Shown here: positions 22,231 to 33,904 of the stretch, piece by piece | How the letters are laid out: each line of letters starts with the position of its first letter | Numbering within the stretch: position 1 is the stretch's first letter | Source: Trichobilharzia szidati | Taxonomy: Eukaryota; Platyhelminthes; Trematoda; Strigeidida; Schistosomatidae | DNA length: 64,000 nucleotides | Assembly: GCA_944472155.2 (NCBI GenBank) | Contig: OX235272.1 | Location: 15,980,354 to 16,044,353, forward strand | Reading direction: 5' to 3' | The notes under the pieces: generated by a model | What the model saw: the letters and a program-made list of their open reading frames with translations, nothing else | Database searches by the model: none | Told to the model about the DNA's origin: nothing | Position numbers and translations under genes: made by a program

Positions 22231-22425
22231 GTGTCGGTGGCACAGTGGTTAGGACTCTCACCGACCATGCACACGGTCCGGGGTTCGATCATCTGCCGAC
22301 TCACACCTGATATCTATGGTCGGCCTGCAAAATTTGGGCTACCGATATCACATGCTGAGAATTCCATACTTGTACCGAAAATACGGTGTGGAATCAAGCT
22401 GTAATCAAAAAAAAAATAACCCTCT
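22231..22425 (+). mobile_element. SINE-B copy
   Basis: Head tgtcggtggcacagtggtta, B box ggggttcgatcat, body gatatctatggtcggcctgc, tail gtggaatcaagctgtaatca and an A run. Nearly full length. Confidence 0.9.
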
Positions 22426-22699
22426 GCAACTGCAAACACCTAACTGTTTGTTTTTTTGGTGACAACAATGAGTGACTTGACAACGTCAGTATCATATCCG
22501 TAGTGTACAAGATGTTTCATTACTGAACTTTTTCGCACTATGACTTCAGGTGTTTTCAACCACTTCGTCAAATTCTCCCCCAAAAATGAGAATGAAGAAT
22601 CGTACTTCTGTACAACCTATGTATAAGATTCCACAAACACACACACTCAAAGTGATATTGGCAAACAGTCTCAGTACCTTTAAATATAATTTTAATGGT

Positions 22700-23345
22700 G
22701 TATGTTTCGACTACAGGCGGAACTGACGAGGATATCAAAGCAAGAATCGGAAAAGCAACACAAGCTTTCACTACTCTCAAGTCTGTGTGGAGGTCAACAG
22801 CACTCAGCATCAAAAATAAGATCCGGATTTTCAACTCCTATGTGAAGTCAGTCAGTGCTACTCACTATACGGATGGATCAGAGACTTGCACTGCTCGTCA
22901 TAAACAGCATCTCAAACAAACTACACACCTTCATTAACAGTTAATTTTCTTCACTCAATACCACTCAAGATCAGATGGCCGGCCAGTAAGGATCGGCAAC
23001 AGGAAGGGATCTCTGGCAATGAGCGAACCAACTGAGTAGGAACTGATTGTGAAAGAAATAGGCAGGAAGAAATGGAGATGGATTGGCTGGTCATACTCTG
23101 AGGAAACAAACCATCAAGTGACATCACTAGACAAGCCATCGCTCGAGTAGAACCCGAAGGGGAAGCGGCGAGTTGGTCGTCAGTGCGAGGTTGGGTGACT
23201 TGGAGGAGGTGATGTGAAGAGGAGATGAAAGCGTGCGGGCAGACATGGAGCCATGTAAAGACTGTAGCAGAGAACCGAAGGCAATGGAGTCGCGCGGCTG
23301 AAGCCCGATGTTCCTCTAGGAATTAAAGGATACAATAATAATAAT
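22700..23345 (+). mobile_element. RTE-clade LINE (b-type), 3' fragment
   Basis: Starts at the GGTDEDIKARIGKATQAFTT segment and continues through KIRIFNSYVKSVSATHY to the b-type 3' end gaagcccgatgttcctctag and (TAA)n. 5'-truncated; frameshifted after about 22940. Confidence 0.85.
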
Positions 23346-23507
23346 AATGTTTATCCCTGTGCGTAGAATATTCAACTGAGGAGTTCCACAAAAATCTTGA
23401 TGGATTCGTTAACTGCTTGGTATTTCATTAAAATTTAAGATAATAACAATAATCTCAACAATAATGGCACTAATATTATCAAAAAATTTATAAATTAAGT
23501 AAGACAT

Positions 23508-24770
23508 GCTGAAAGTAATATTGAACAGACTCAAAAAGAAAGTAGAGGAAATACTCTCAGAAGAACAGGCCGGATTCAGGCCGGGCAGAAGCACTGCTGA
23601 ACAAATTTTTAACATAAGGGTACTAAACGAAAAATGTCTACAACACCAAAAAATGCTAGTACACAACTTTATCGATTTTAAGAAGGCCTTTGACCGTGTG
23701 TGGCACGAAGGCTTATGGCAAGTCATGAATAACTACAATATAGATAAAAACATAATTGAGGTTATTAAGTCTTTATATAACAAATCTAGTAGTGCAGTAT
23801 CTCTAAATAATCAAACTGGCGAGTTCTTCAGAACAACTATAGGAGTACGCCAAGGGTGCATTCTCTCACCAGTCCTCTTTAATTTATTCCTCGAACATAT
23901 TATGACACAAACCCTACATGACTTTACACCGACACTTAGCATAAACGGAAGACCAATTTCCAACCTCAGATTTGCTGATGATATAGCCCTCATTGGGGAA
24001 AACATTGATCAAGTTCAGGACCTCACCTCAAGACTTGATGTTGCAACCAAATCTGTGGGCATGGAAATCAGCACAGAAAAAAGCAAAATACTCATTAATG
24101 GAGGAAACAACTCAGATAGATGTATCAGACTTGATGGACATGTATTAGAAGAGGTTGAAACTTTCAAATACCTTGGGTCTACCCTAACAAAAGATGGAAG
24201 GTCCACTAAGGAAATAAAAATTCGACTAAACTTAGCCTCTGCCACCATGTCCAAGTTAGGGAAAATATGGAAGAGCAACATCAGCGTCTCAGCAAAAATG
24301 AAACTCTACTCGTCACTGGTCCTCTCTGTATTCCTATATGGATGTGAGAGCTGGACCCTGAATGCGGAGACAGAAAGAATAATACAAGCCTTCTAAAACA
24401 AAAGCTATAGAAGGATCCTAGGAATAAGTTACCTTGAAAGGAAAACTAATGAATATGTCTTACACCAGGTCCATAGACTGGCAGGAAAACAGGAACCACT
24501 CCTTTCAATCGTAAAGAAACGGAAACTACAATGGTTCGGCCACACGGTAAGACATGACACATTGTCCAAAACGATTCTACAAGGCACAGTAGGAGGAGCA
24601 CGAAAGAGAGGTCGACCGAATAAGAGCTGGCTTGACAACATAAAAGAGTGGACTGAAATGCCCTTGGATACGCTACAGAAAATAGCATTAAACCGAGAAG
24701 AATGGCGAAGACTGATAGCGCGAACTGTCATAGCACCCCCACGACGAAAGTCAAGGGACTGATGATGATG
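23508..24770 (+). mobile_element. Third LINE family, nearly open RT and C-terminal region
   Basis: Frame 23506-24396 encodes 296 residues of reverse transcriptase: LSEEQAGFRPGRST (18-30), FIDFKKAFDRVW (55-66, catalytic Asp), TIGVRQGCILSPVLFN (111-126), RFADDIALIG (155-164, catalytic Asp pair) and FKYLGSTLTKDG, ending YGCESWTLN. A single stop (taa, 24394-24396) interrupts it; the same frame goes on to 24763 with NKSYRRILGI, RKLQWFGHTVRHD and a KRGRPNKSW tail. Possible 7-bp duplication aagacat at 23501-23507 and 24771-24777. 5'-truncated, so the endonuclease is missing. It is far better preserved than the other LINEs here and has a different 3' end (gatgatgatg). Confidence 0.85.
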
Positions 24771-24777
24771 AAGACAT

Positions 24778-25539
24778 TTTGATTAGATTCAGGGATTTTT
24801 TGTCGCTTCTTAATGAGTTAGACGATGAAATACTCTCTATGTTCACTTTGCATGAATACTTCCCTTAACGATGATGCTTGATAACGATAAAGAATCGTGA
24901 TTATGTGAAGGAATCTGATAGGAATAATGAGGCGATCACGCAATGAATGATGCATTGTATAGTCATTATATCATCCATTATTCATCTTAAAAGACTGTTG
25001 AAGCTTGTATCTATGGCTGTCTGTTTCCGTGAGTGTGTGTGTGTGTGAGCACGTGTAGAGATTGAAGTGGAGAAAAAGAAACCAAAGGATAGTAGCACAT
25101 ACAGAGTTGACCAGACTAATAAATGGCAGAGACGAAGATGACGAACAGGTGGTAGTGGGAGAAAAAATAAACTTAACGGCTGATTGAAAGGTCTAGTAAA
25201 AAGGGAGATAAATGAATACAAATTATCCTTTTGAAGAGATTTCGAGAGATAAAACATTAAAGTAGTCCTGGAAAAAAAAAACAATCAACGAGACAGAGAA
25301 GAACATTGTTGTTTTCCTCTCTTTTCTTTTTCTTTCTTTTCAGCAATGAATTCATGTAGCTAGAAAAGGAAAAAAAAGGGATCTATTTTTTCCATTAATC
25401 AAGATTTGAGCAAAAAGCTTAAAAGTTTCTGATAATAGTTGATGTCTTGGGAAATATATGAAGTTAAGTAAACGTAATGGTCATTATTCTTTGAGAAAAA
25501 GGGAATCAAGCATTGGAAGAAGTTGGAATCCGTGGGCCA
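24778..25539. other. Unassigned, with (GT)n
   Basis: A (GT)n run at 25031-25047 and purine-rich DNA. No coding signal. Confidence 0.4.
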
Positions 25540-25720
25540 TTTCATTGAGTTCTAGCGGCTGAATGATCTACAAGCTCTTCTTGTAATCGGACGTGCATCG
25601 ATTCAAACCTTGGAGGGTGAGTATATTTAGATGAAGGGTCTCAAACTAGGCCGAAACAGCTGTCCAGTACTCCTTGGCTTTCCAGCAGTTCTCTAATGGA
25701 CATAAATTGGTTATTAAACT
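25540..25720 (+). mobile_element. Decayed hammerhead SINE
   Basis: Head remnant with cgattcaaacctt B box (25600), core decayed to gatgaagggtctcaaactag, but with gaaacagctgtccagtactc intact. Stem II no longer closes. Confidence 0.7.
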
Positions 25721-25804
25721 TGAAATGAATGACAAAGAGACAAACTTTCAACTGATAGATAGGACAGATATGTTAGTATAGTGACTGCTGGCGCACACAA
25801 AGTT

Positions 25805-26045
25805 TTAAGGTTAATTTGGATTTCTCAACAGCTGTACGACAACGGCACATGTCAAGTGATCCACAACGGAAAAATCAGCGACGCGTTTGGAGTAAACACA
25901 GGAGTCTGACAAGGGTAAAGAGGAGATGAAAGCATGTGGGCAGACCTGGAGCCAAGTGAAAACTCTAGCAGAGAACCGAACGCAATGGAGACGCATGGCT
26001 GAAGCCCTATGTTCCTCTAGGAACTAAAGGAAATAATAATAATAG
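25805..26045 (+). mobile_element. RTE LINE with internal deletion, possibly chimeric
   Basis: The RT segment LYDNGTCQVIHNGKISDAFG with VNTGV (25828-25910) is joined near 25915 directly to the last ~130 bp of a b-type 3' end (gatgaaagcatgtgggcaga to gaagccctatgttcctctag). The RT piece is closest to a-type copies. Confidence 0.8.
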
Positions 26046-26175
26046 TACTCCCACGAGTCAACAGTTTACTCACAAATTATTATAGAAGAAATACACTAAC
26101 TAATAAAGAATAAACTACATGACAAAAATGTTCAAATCTCAATTCATTAAAAACTATCAATAAAGATATAAATTA

Positions 26176-26641
26176 TTATAATATTATATGGTTCTCTAAC
26201 CAATGTCAGCTCATGATGAAATCGTGTAACCCATCAACCAAATCCCTACAAACCAATACTTGAATAACAAAGAGATGCTCCCTGACGACTGGACCTATTC
26301 AGATAGGCAGTTATCTCGGGTTCTAGTGAGAAGTCTTGACCAATAGGGTGCAGCAGCAGGTCGGTTGTGAGGACAAATACTCGCCGAAGACATTGGCTAG
26401 CGGTTGCACTATGTCGTGAATTGGCGGAAGTTAGAATTCATGCACTGGCCATTCGATCGGGTCCCAGTGGCTTAATGGTCTACGTGCTTGCCTTGTAACC
26501 AGAAGGTCCTGGGTTCGAACCCCGGTGGATGCGTACTGCTAAAGAGTCCCAAACTAGGAAGAAACAGCTGTCCAGTACTCCCAGCTGGTTTTCCAATGGT
26601 TTTCTAACTAATGTCAGCTCATGATGAAAATCCTGTTACCA
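26176..26641 (+). mobile_element. Hammerhead SINE with tail-to-head junction
   Basis: Order: tail (26190-26266), head (26290-26455), tRNA-like part (A box gtggcttaatgg, B box gggttcgaacccc at 26511), hammerhead remnant, tail again. It is bounded by a direct repeat atataaatta (26166-26175, 26642-26651), a likely target-site duplication. The duplicated tail shows that the inserted unit is longer than one monomer. Confidence 0.85.
26533..26578 (+). ncRNA. Hammerhead, predicted inactive
   Basis: Stem I GTACTG with CAGTAC is perfect, but the core reads CTAAAGA (the invariant G of CUGANGA is A) and stem II has lost its closing pair (GTCC with GGAA). Confidence 0.75.
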
Positions 26642-26651
26642 ATATAAATTA

Positions 26652-27062
26652 ACACTCGAAAAAGACGCAGGTTGTCAGAAGATACGCGCACATCATTCAA
26701 GGAGAATTCAAATAAGTTCCCTTCACACTAAAGATTGCACTGGACATGTTGTGTAGAAGAACAATGGTAGCTTGGTGAGTGAATCAGCTAGCCTGGAGAA
26801 TACAACCAAAGAAAAGTTATCCACCTGAGCTTCAAAAATCTTCCCAATTATTTCAAAATGAAATTCACCGATGAGGTGATAACTTAAACCCCAAAGTTTT
26901 CAAGCATTTTCTTTAAATCAACTTGTCAAGTGACCTTCAGATATTGAAAAATTCTCACCTAATCTAGCTTACTTTGCAAGCGGCGTATCCGTTCTTTAAA
27001 ACTTTATGAAATTTATAAAAAGTGGTGAGTGATAATTGAACATTTTACTACTGTTCAGTTAA
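26652..27062. other. No recognised gene
   Basis: Unassigned AT-rich DNA. Confidence 0.4.
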
Positions 27063-27256
27063 GTGCGTCGGTGGCACAGTGCTTAGGACTCTCGCCGACC
27101 ATGCACATGGTCTTGGGTTCGATCCCTTGCCGACGGACACCTGATATCTATGGTCGGCCTGCAAAATTTAGGCTACCAATATCACATGCTGAAAATTCCA
27201 TACCTGTACCAAAAATATGGTGTGGAATCAAGCTGTAATCAAAAAATCAAAATTAA
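27063..27256 (+). mobile_element. SINE-B copy
   Basis: Near-complete: head gtgcgtcggtggcacagtgc, B box tgggttcgatccc, body gatatctatggtcggcctgc, and tail gtggaatcaagctgtaatca then caaaaaatcaaaatt. Confidence 0.9.
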
Positions 27257-27329
27257 AAGTGATGGAAAATTAAAACCATTTAGGTGTTTCATAGAACGCG
27301 ATTTGTAGAGTTTTAATCTGTTACAAAGT

Positions 27330-27450
27330 AGATTTTGTCATGAGCAAACAAAGCTGTTAGAGAACCGTTGGAAAATAGACAACTTAAGACAACTGTTTGA
27401 TTCTAGTATAGGACTCTTCAGTGGCATACACCAGTAATCCAAGCTTGTAA
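27330..27450 (-). mobile_element. Decayed hammerhead SINE fragment
   Basis: Minus strand keeps CTGAAGAGTCCTATACTAGA-like sequence (27395-27425) and the tail, but stem II is lost. No head. Confidence 0.55.
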
Positions 27451-28289
27451 TGAGATTTTTGCAAGAGCATGTTACGAATCAGTCACTAGATCAGAAATAT
27501 AAAGAGTTGTCAGTGAATTCTTTTCTCGGTATTATAATGTCCTCTGAACTAGAAGGTTCAGTGGAGAAGTTTCCATCGTCTCATTTTAAACAACATCTTC
27601 AGTATTAACTTAGCTGTGAAAGACGATTTCTGCAGTTCAGAACGAATGACATAATCGTCCTTTCCGGCAACCATTACTAGTATCTAATTTCTCTTTAGAC
27701 TGTCTTATTCTGTCTGCTGTCATAGTCAATGATGGTTTCGTTGACTTGTTATTTGACTTTCTAACTATGCGACTAGTTTTTTATTGATTGATAATTATGA
27801 TCTCTATTAGGGTATCTGTTGAGTACAGATATATATATTCTAGTAAAAAGCTTCTAAGAATTTTCTCGTATTTTAAGTATATCTTCCCTTTAATTGAAAT
27901 TTCTGCATCTTCCTACTGGGATTGATACCTATAGTTTTCCTTATATACTGATATGATGGGATACATATCATGCCTTCTAATTGCTAGTTCATGTTCTTGG
28001 ATGCTGTTGTTTGAATTCAGTCCCTTGTGTTTCAGATTGTGTGTTTCACATTTGATGCCTGATGGATGACGATAGTACCTAGGCACCTTCGATAAAATAT
28101 ATTGAGTGGAATTCGGATCCGGAACTTGATGACTAAAAGCAGAGTAACTAGGCCCATAAGCCATGTCTCCATGCCTACGGATATGAAGAAGTCGGAGATG
28201 AATCCTCTGGACGCATACAAGTGTTTTTACAGTCCACCTTATAAATGACGTTAGCGTTGTCTTTAAGGATTTTTGCGAAGTTTACATAG
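27451..28289. other. Unassigned
   Basis: Two overlapping minus-strand frames (27913-28220) match nothing recognised and lack clear splice sites. May be the upstream part of the following Penelope copy. Confidence 0.3.
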
Positions 28290-29345
28290 TACAGAGTCAA
28301 GTGACAGTTTAAGTATGTTGGTGATATCTACCCCCTAAAAGCTTCAGTATTTTAGCAGTGAATACTGAAATATTGTTCAAATGTGAGAGCATTATCTTCT
28401 CTGCAGTTTCTAAGGATAGTTTTATGTTCCTTACCTGTTTTAATGAGAAAATCTCGGCAGAAGAGTAATCACTTTCAGAATTACCAGGAAACAAGTTGTC
28501 GTCATGAATACAGAATTCGAATATATTCTTTGAAACCAAAGTGGGCTTTAAACATGTTGTTTTCAGAAGGAAAATGAAATGATGGAACTATTCAACGATC
28601 TATTTTTCGTAAACAGACATGCAGTGGACAATATCTTCATTTTACCAGTTTTGTTCCTATCCAGTATAAACGTTCCCTAGTGAAATGTTTGTTCTCAAGG
28701 GCCCGAAAAATATGCACGAGTGACACAGTGATGGATGAGTTTCGAAATATACATTCAGTTTTATTAGCTAATGGTTATCCGGAGAACTTTATCCCTTGTC
28801 ACAGTAAAGAAAAACCACATCTCGAAAAGTCAGCTTCTGTACCAAAGAGAGCTATCTTTATTAACCTACCATTTAAGGATGACCAGATTATGCAGTTGAC
28901 AGCTAACGCACATTCTACGCCGCCACATCTCTTTTCCTCACTTGCCGAACATTTTCGATCCCTGTACCTACGATTAAAGGACGAAATTCTGTGGACTCTA
29001 CTTCAAACTGTATCTACAAGTTCACCTGCAGCTGCGGTGACACCTATATAGGTAGAACCAACAGAATGTTCCAATGTCGTCGGAAAGAACATGTTCCAAA
29101 ATGGCTACTAAATCATATAGAAAATCCCAACGCGATTAATCTGAATAAAAATCCAGCATCATCCATTGCAAAGCACTTATCAATGTCAGTCAGGTCACAA
29201 AATCGATATTAATTAATGACTGTTTCACAATTATTTCACATAACTCTAATTCAAAGTTGGTTATTGAAGGTGATGGAAGCACTTTGGATTGATCACATAC
29301 AGTCTAAACTGTGTGTACAAAAATCAATAGACTTCAACCTTCGCC
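28290..29345 (+). mobile_element. Penelope-like element, RT tail plus GIY-YIG endonuclease
   Basis: A YVGDI word (28314-28330) may be the decayed YVDD box. From 28572 it reads DGTIQRSIFRKQTCSGQYL, then YKRSLVKCLFSRARKICTSD, LLANGYPENFIPC and, after a frameshift near 28990, NCIYKFTCSCGDTYIGRTNR with RRKEHVPKWL. The last part is a GIY-YIG nuclease: Cys knuckle, YIG, Arg and the Glu-His pair. In Penelope-like elements this domain is fused to the RT. Stops and frameshifts show a relic, but this is the clearest copy in the window. Confidence 0.85.
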
Positions 29346-29796
29346 TACCATGGACTACATGACCTATCTAAATATGATTCGTCATCAGTATGTACTTTTG
29401 TGTTTTTTTATTTAACTGAGTAATTGTCATGCCCTTTATTTTATTATTGTTAACCATGTTAGTTGTAAAGCGGTTGTAAAGAAACTACGAAATGACGATA
29501 TCATCTCGCGAAATTTGTCTTCTAAATGCCTTATTCGAAAATGAAATTGTCGTGATTAGACTATCCATTTCAGAGAACGAAACATTGAAAAAGAAGCGTG
29601 AACCTAAGCTACAAATCTTCTGCAATACCTCAAACACGAATTCTGCTAGAATCTACTGTAACAATCGGCGAACACTACACTAGAAAACACCTTTACTTCT
29701 TTCAGTAATTCATAGGCTGACTTTCATTTGTGGTTACGTGAAACAGCCTCGTCGTCTAATTAACAACATTTTTTTTACATTTTAGATGTTCTAAGC
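29346..29796. other. No recognised gene
   Basis: Possible 3' flank of the Penelope copy; nothing distinct. Confidence 0.4.
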
Positions 29797-29808
29797 TTTG
29801 CATTATTA

Positions 29809-30338
29809 CGAGTTGTTCAGGGATTGATATCAGTTAGAGAACCATTGAAAGCCAGGGAATACTGGACAGCTGCTGTTTCATCCTAGTTTGGGTAAAAAAT
29901 AACAAACCCTTACAAACCAAACTATAGAAAATTAATCTGATGCTCGCTAGTGACTTGCTACAGGATGGAGCTTCCTGGAGTTCTAGTGAGAAGTCGTGAC
30001 CAGTGAGGTCCAATTAGATGTCACGTGTGTGGATGGATGTCCCATCAACGACAATGGTTGGGGTCTTGCTAAATCACGAATTGGTAGAAGTTAGAATTCA
30101 TGGGCTGGCCATTGAATCAGGTCTCAGTGGCTGGATGGTATACGAGCCAGCTTGCCTTGTAACCGGAAGGTCCTGGGTTCGAACCCTGGTGGTGGGTGCT
30201 TACTGACGATGATTCTCAAACTAGGATGAAACAGTAGCTGTCCAGTACTCCCTGGTTTTCAATGATTCTCTAACTGATATCAATCCGTGATCAACTCGTA
30301 AAAACATGACAAACATTTACAAACCACACTATCGAAAA
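29809..30338 (+). mobile_element. Composite inverted hammerhead SINE, copy 1
   Basis: Order on the plus strand: inverted tail and half hammerhead (29809-29893, minus sense), plus-sense tail end (29897-29935), head (29940-30100), tRNA-like part (B box gggttcgaaccct, 30175), hammerhead remnant (30198-30250), tail. Flanked by the 12-bp direct repeat tttgcattatta (29797-29808, 30339-30350). The same layout occurs at 52705-53388 and 55821-56270. Confidence 0.85.
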
Positions 30339-30350
30339 TTTGCATTATTA

Positions 30351-30829
30351 ATTTTTTTTTCCTGATAATACTCTGCCTACATGATTATTCATAAATTAGT
30401 TCCTTCTCACTTTTTTTATATCTTAATCACTCATTTTTTTCACTCACTTATTCCCTAAACGTTTCTTATCCTCTTTCTTTTTGAGCGATAACTATAAATT
30501 AGTCGAATTAAAGGCATAAACTTGTTTATTCTAAGAGCAATTGTTATGCCACTCACTAGACCAATTGACCAATTGAATATGAGGATGATAATAAGATAAG
30601 AATTCGTGACAGTTTCAATAATAATAATGATAATTATAATGAATATCAATAATACTGTTGCCCATATACTTACTGGTTGACTGTGGACAGACGCGTGTAC
30701 ATACAACTGTCAATACAGGAAATTTCTCATCCCATTGTATGTATTATTGAGGGAGTAATATCTCTCTATCTGTGGATCAATACTTCAGAGAGAAAATGTC
30801 TCTTAGATAATGAATGGGTGAAGTTTTCA
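30351..30829. other. No recognised gene
   Basis: AT-rich with aataataat words; unassigned. Confidence 0.4.
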
Positions 30830-31060
30830 TGCTGTCAGTACTACTGCTGTGGAGTGTGTATTACTGACAAGACTTGTAAGTAGTATATAGATACAGATAG
30901 AAATTTGTATCTGTATCATCTGCAAGAATATCGAACAGCAGACAGATGGATTCAACGGAGAAGAGAAGAAATTAAATGACGCTTGTGAAACAACTTGGAA
31001 AACATGAAAGGGAAACAAAAGTAGTACAATATGGAAGATAAGTGCAAATTGTGTTTTCAT
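30830..31060. repeat. Unclassified dispersed repeat, copy 1
   Basis: Shares order and many words with 39165-39400: a hairpin (actgacaagacttgtaagta here), a ~60-bp spacer, gaaaggraacaaa, agtagyacaat and gaagat-gtgcaaat. Overlapping hydrophobic minus-strand ORFs in both copies are probably incidental. Confidence 0.5.
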
Positions 31061-31489
31061 CTTTTGATAGACATATTTTGAAAGAAGAGAAGTTCAGCGG
31101 CACTTCGTGTTCTCTTCTTTGTAATGTCCTTGTGGGTGTTTCCCACGATCTGAAAAAGACATATTTTGCTTAAGTTTGTACATTGACTTGCGAATAAATA
31201 ACTCTCTTTCCAAAAATTCTTGTTTTTCACAGTTACATTTGATATCAGTGCCTTCGAACAATGAAGATCCCATGGCCTGGGGTTTTTGAAGAAAGAGACA
31301 TGCAAGGCATCCAGAGCTCGATGGCGAAGATGGTTGTACCATGGAAAATTCTGAATGCTCAGGAGAAGGCAAAATACAGAGGCGTGGAGCGGGCATGTGG
31401 ACAAGAGATCCGGAAGATATTGGTGGGACGATTACTGGCGGAGTTCGACAGCTCAACGGACAGACAGTTGGTAATGCAAAAGTTCCATT
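31061..31489. other. Unassigned, open on both strands
   Basis: Overlapping frames (31094-31549 minus, 31261-31574 plus) match nothing recognised. Likely the upstream part of the following Penelope copy. Confidence 0.3.
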
Positions 31490-31870
31490 CGACGAGGCTT
31501 GGACAGTACAGAATAGTTCAGCTATAGCACTACATGCAGTTACACACAACCATACAATAGGATGGATGGGATAGGATGACAGACAGTTTTAAAATCTAAT
31601 GTCACAGGGTGGAGGGAGAGATTGATAACAGAAGCTTTGTTTATCGAATCAACTGCAAATACATGTAATAGGAATGACTCATCACCTATCCCCGATATCT
31701 GGAAAATTCTATTACCCCAACTACGACAAATATGAGAAGACAAAGAAAACTATAAAACTCAAGTGTCAAAGTCGTGTGATTACAATTGATATGATTATGA
31801 ACAATAAATTTTGCTTGAAACGTCATCTAGTAAATAATACTGTTTCATTACTGTGTGATATATCTAATAA
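31490..31870 (+). mobile_element. Penelope-like element, C-terminal end and terminal repeat
   Basis: Reads SSAIALHAVTHNHTIGW (31515-31565), the conserved end of the GIY-YIG region, as in ALTHNHTIGWERVKIL on the minus strand at 42150-42230. From 31770 it matches the Penelope terminal repeat (gtgtgattacaattgatatg, gcttgaaacgtcatc). Confidence 0.7.
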
Positions 31871-31954
31871 ACAAACTAATATGGAATTACTTACTACCAG
31901 AGTGCCCAAGTATTAAATTCATATTTCTTGTCATATAAGTAGTTATCTCTTCTC

Positions 31955-32700
31955 AGAAGCCTTGAATATGGATTTCTTGGATGATTTCTGTCTCATGTCT
32001 CACAAATTTCAAAGAATAATTTGTGAAAACCAAAAGGCAGGTAGAAGGGGCGGGGAAGACACTAATTCAGGTGAACACAGAGAAGAAGGAGGTGATATAA
32101 GTGTTCAACCATCATCAACAACAAAAATCAATCACTGTCAGAGGAAAACACCTGGAGGAAGTTATCTCCTTCGCTTGTCTCGGAGACATCACTTCAACTA
32201 CAGGTAGCAGAAATGAAGATGTTAAAGCAGACCAAGATCAGGACAGAAACCATGATAAGTTGCTCATTACTGTGAAATAAGTTTTGAAATTCGCTGCATG
32301 CAGCAAGAGGAACAAGATCCACATTTTCAGCACTGACGTCAAGTCAGTCAGCGCTTATTCATGGTTCAGAAAATAAGCCCACTTGTCAACAAAAGCACAA
32401 CCTACAGACTTTCACGAACAGATACTCTTTGCGTTGGATACTGAAGATAAGATGGCCGTTTGGAAAGGATAATCAGAGGGGAACACTGGCAATTATCGGA
32501 CCGGCCAACAAGGTACTACCCACAAAATAAAAGGATGAAAATTAACACCACCAATACACTGAAGAGACCTTTAAGTAACACCCCACCCCATACCCTTCGG
32601 TGGAAACCAAGCGTTAAGTGACAAGTTAGACTTTCGAGGATGATATGCAGAGGAAATAAAAGCATGTGGGTCTTCATTGTTATTTCAACTTCTGGTACAG
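31955..32700 (+). mobile_element. RTE-clade LINE relic
   Basis: Starts at DFLDDFCLMSHKF (FADD position, A to L) and continues collinear with other copies through the GEHREEGG and RLSRRHHFNY segments, heavily decayed, to about 32700. Confidence 0.7.
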
Positions 32701-33087
32701 AGGCTTCAACGAGGTTAACGTGATATAATTCCAGTGGTTAGCAGCATAATGCAAGACACGTGTTTCATCCCTTACAGGACTTGTTAGATGGATGTGCCTC
32801 TATCTATCTCAGTGGTTGAAACTTTACTCACTTAGATGCAAGTATATCCAGATGACGATTCTTAAGGGGAACGAAAAAATGTTTCATAAATTCTGTTATC
32901 AAGCGTCAAAAATCAATTTATATATTCGGAATTAAGCAAGCGAAGTCCTGTGTCCATTTGTGGATCAAACTATGTGTTAATCAAATCATTAGTCCTATGA
33001 AAATTATTATGATGAAAAATCTTTAACTAAAAAATATCTTTTTAAATAATTTCATATCAAACGTTTAACTATTACTTACACTACAAC
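32701..33087. other. Unassigned, possible old SINE
   Basis: A stretch near 32730-32780 (ccagtggttagcagcataat) is loosely tRNA-like; otherwise no content. Confidence 0.3.
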
Positions 33088-33625
33088 AATCGAGAATCAG
33101 GAAGGCGAGAAACACATTCATCAACCTGAAACCAGTCTGGAAATCTTCGTCACTCAACCCAGCCAGCATCAACAACAAAATTCGGATTTTCAGTACAAAC
33201 GTCAAGTCAGTCAGTTCTTCTATACGGATGGATCAGAAACTTGGCCAGTGTGTCACGAAGAATATTTCCAACAGCCTGTTGCAGACCTGTATCAACAACT
33301 AACTGTCTTCGCTGGCTCTATACTGAAGATCAGATGGCCGGAAAGAACAAGAACCAACAAGAAACAAACTATGGGAAGAAACAAAACAAGAACCAATCGC
33401 TCAACAAATATGCAGGAGAAAGTGGATATGGTTTGGACACTCGCTGGGGAGGCCACTGGCTGATATCGCTCGTCAGGCCCTCGAATGGAACGCGAAAGAG
33501 AAGTGACGAGGGTGACGTCCCAGGGTGACATTGGGGAGATCGTATGAAGAGGAGTTAAAACAGTATGGAGGCGTGCAGTTGAAGCCCTATATTCCACTAG
33601 GAACCCAAGGAAATAATAATAATAT
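33088..33625 (+). mobile_element. RTE-clade LINE (a-type), 3' fragment
   Basis: From the RIRKARNTFINLKPVWKSS region to the a-type 3' end gaagccctatattccactag and (TAA)n at 33612-33624. Frameshifted. Confidence 0.85.
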
Positions 33626-33904
33626 ACCACAACAATACTGTACAAAATTATGCTTACCTGAGATTATAACTCTCCATGTTGTATTCAGTTCACAGTTCGT
33701 CTTCAGTCTTTTTGTATATATTCTCAAGTTGGAATTTAATCGACCAGTTGGTTCACTGGAATGTTTGCTGTGAGTGTTTATGGTCATTTGCTTGGTGTAT
33801 TCATTGTGTTTTGATGATTTAAATGTTAAGCCATTTAGACAAATAGCAGTGTATAATAAGGAATGATTTTTACCTGTAAAAATTAAAATAAAAACAAAAT
33901 TATA

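Noticed and set aside
24982..25284. Minus-strand ORF as a gene
   Set aside because: It is driven by a purine-rich and (GT)n tract; no splice or family support.
30827..31060. Hydrophobic minus-strand ORF as a small membrane protein
   Set aside because: It lies in a dispersed repeat whose other copy (39184-39464) has a different frame and no conserved peptide.
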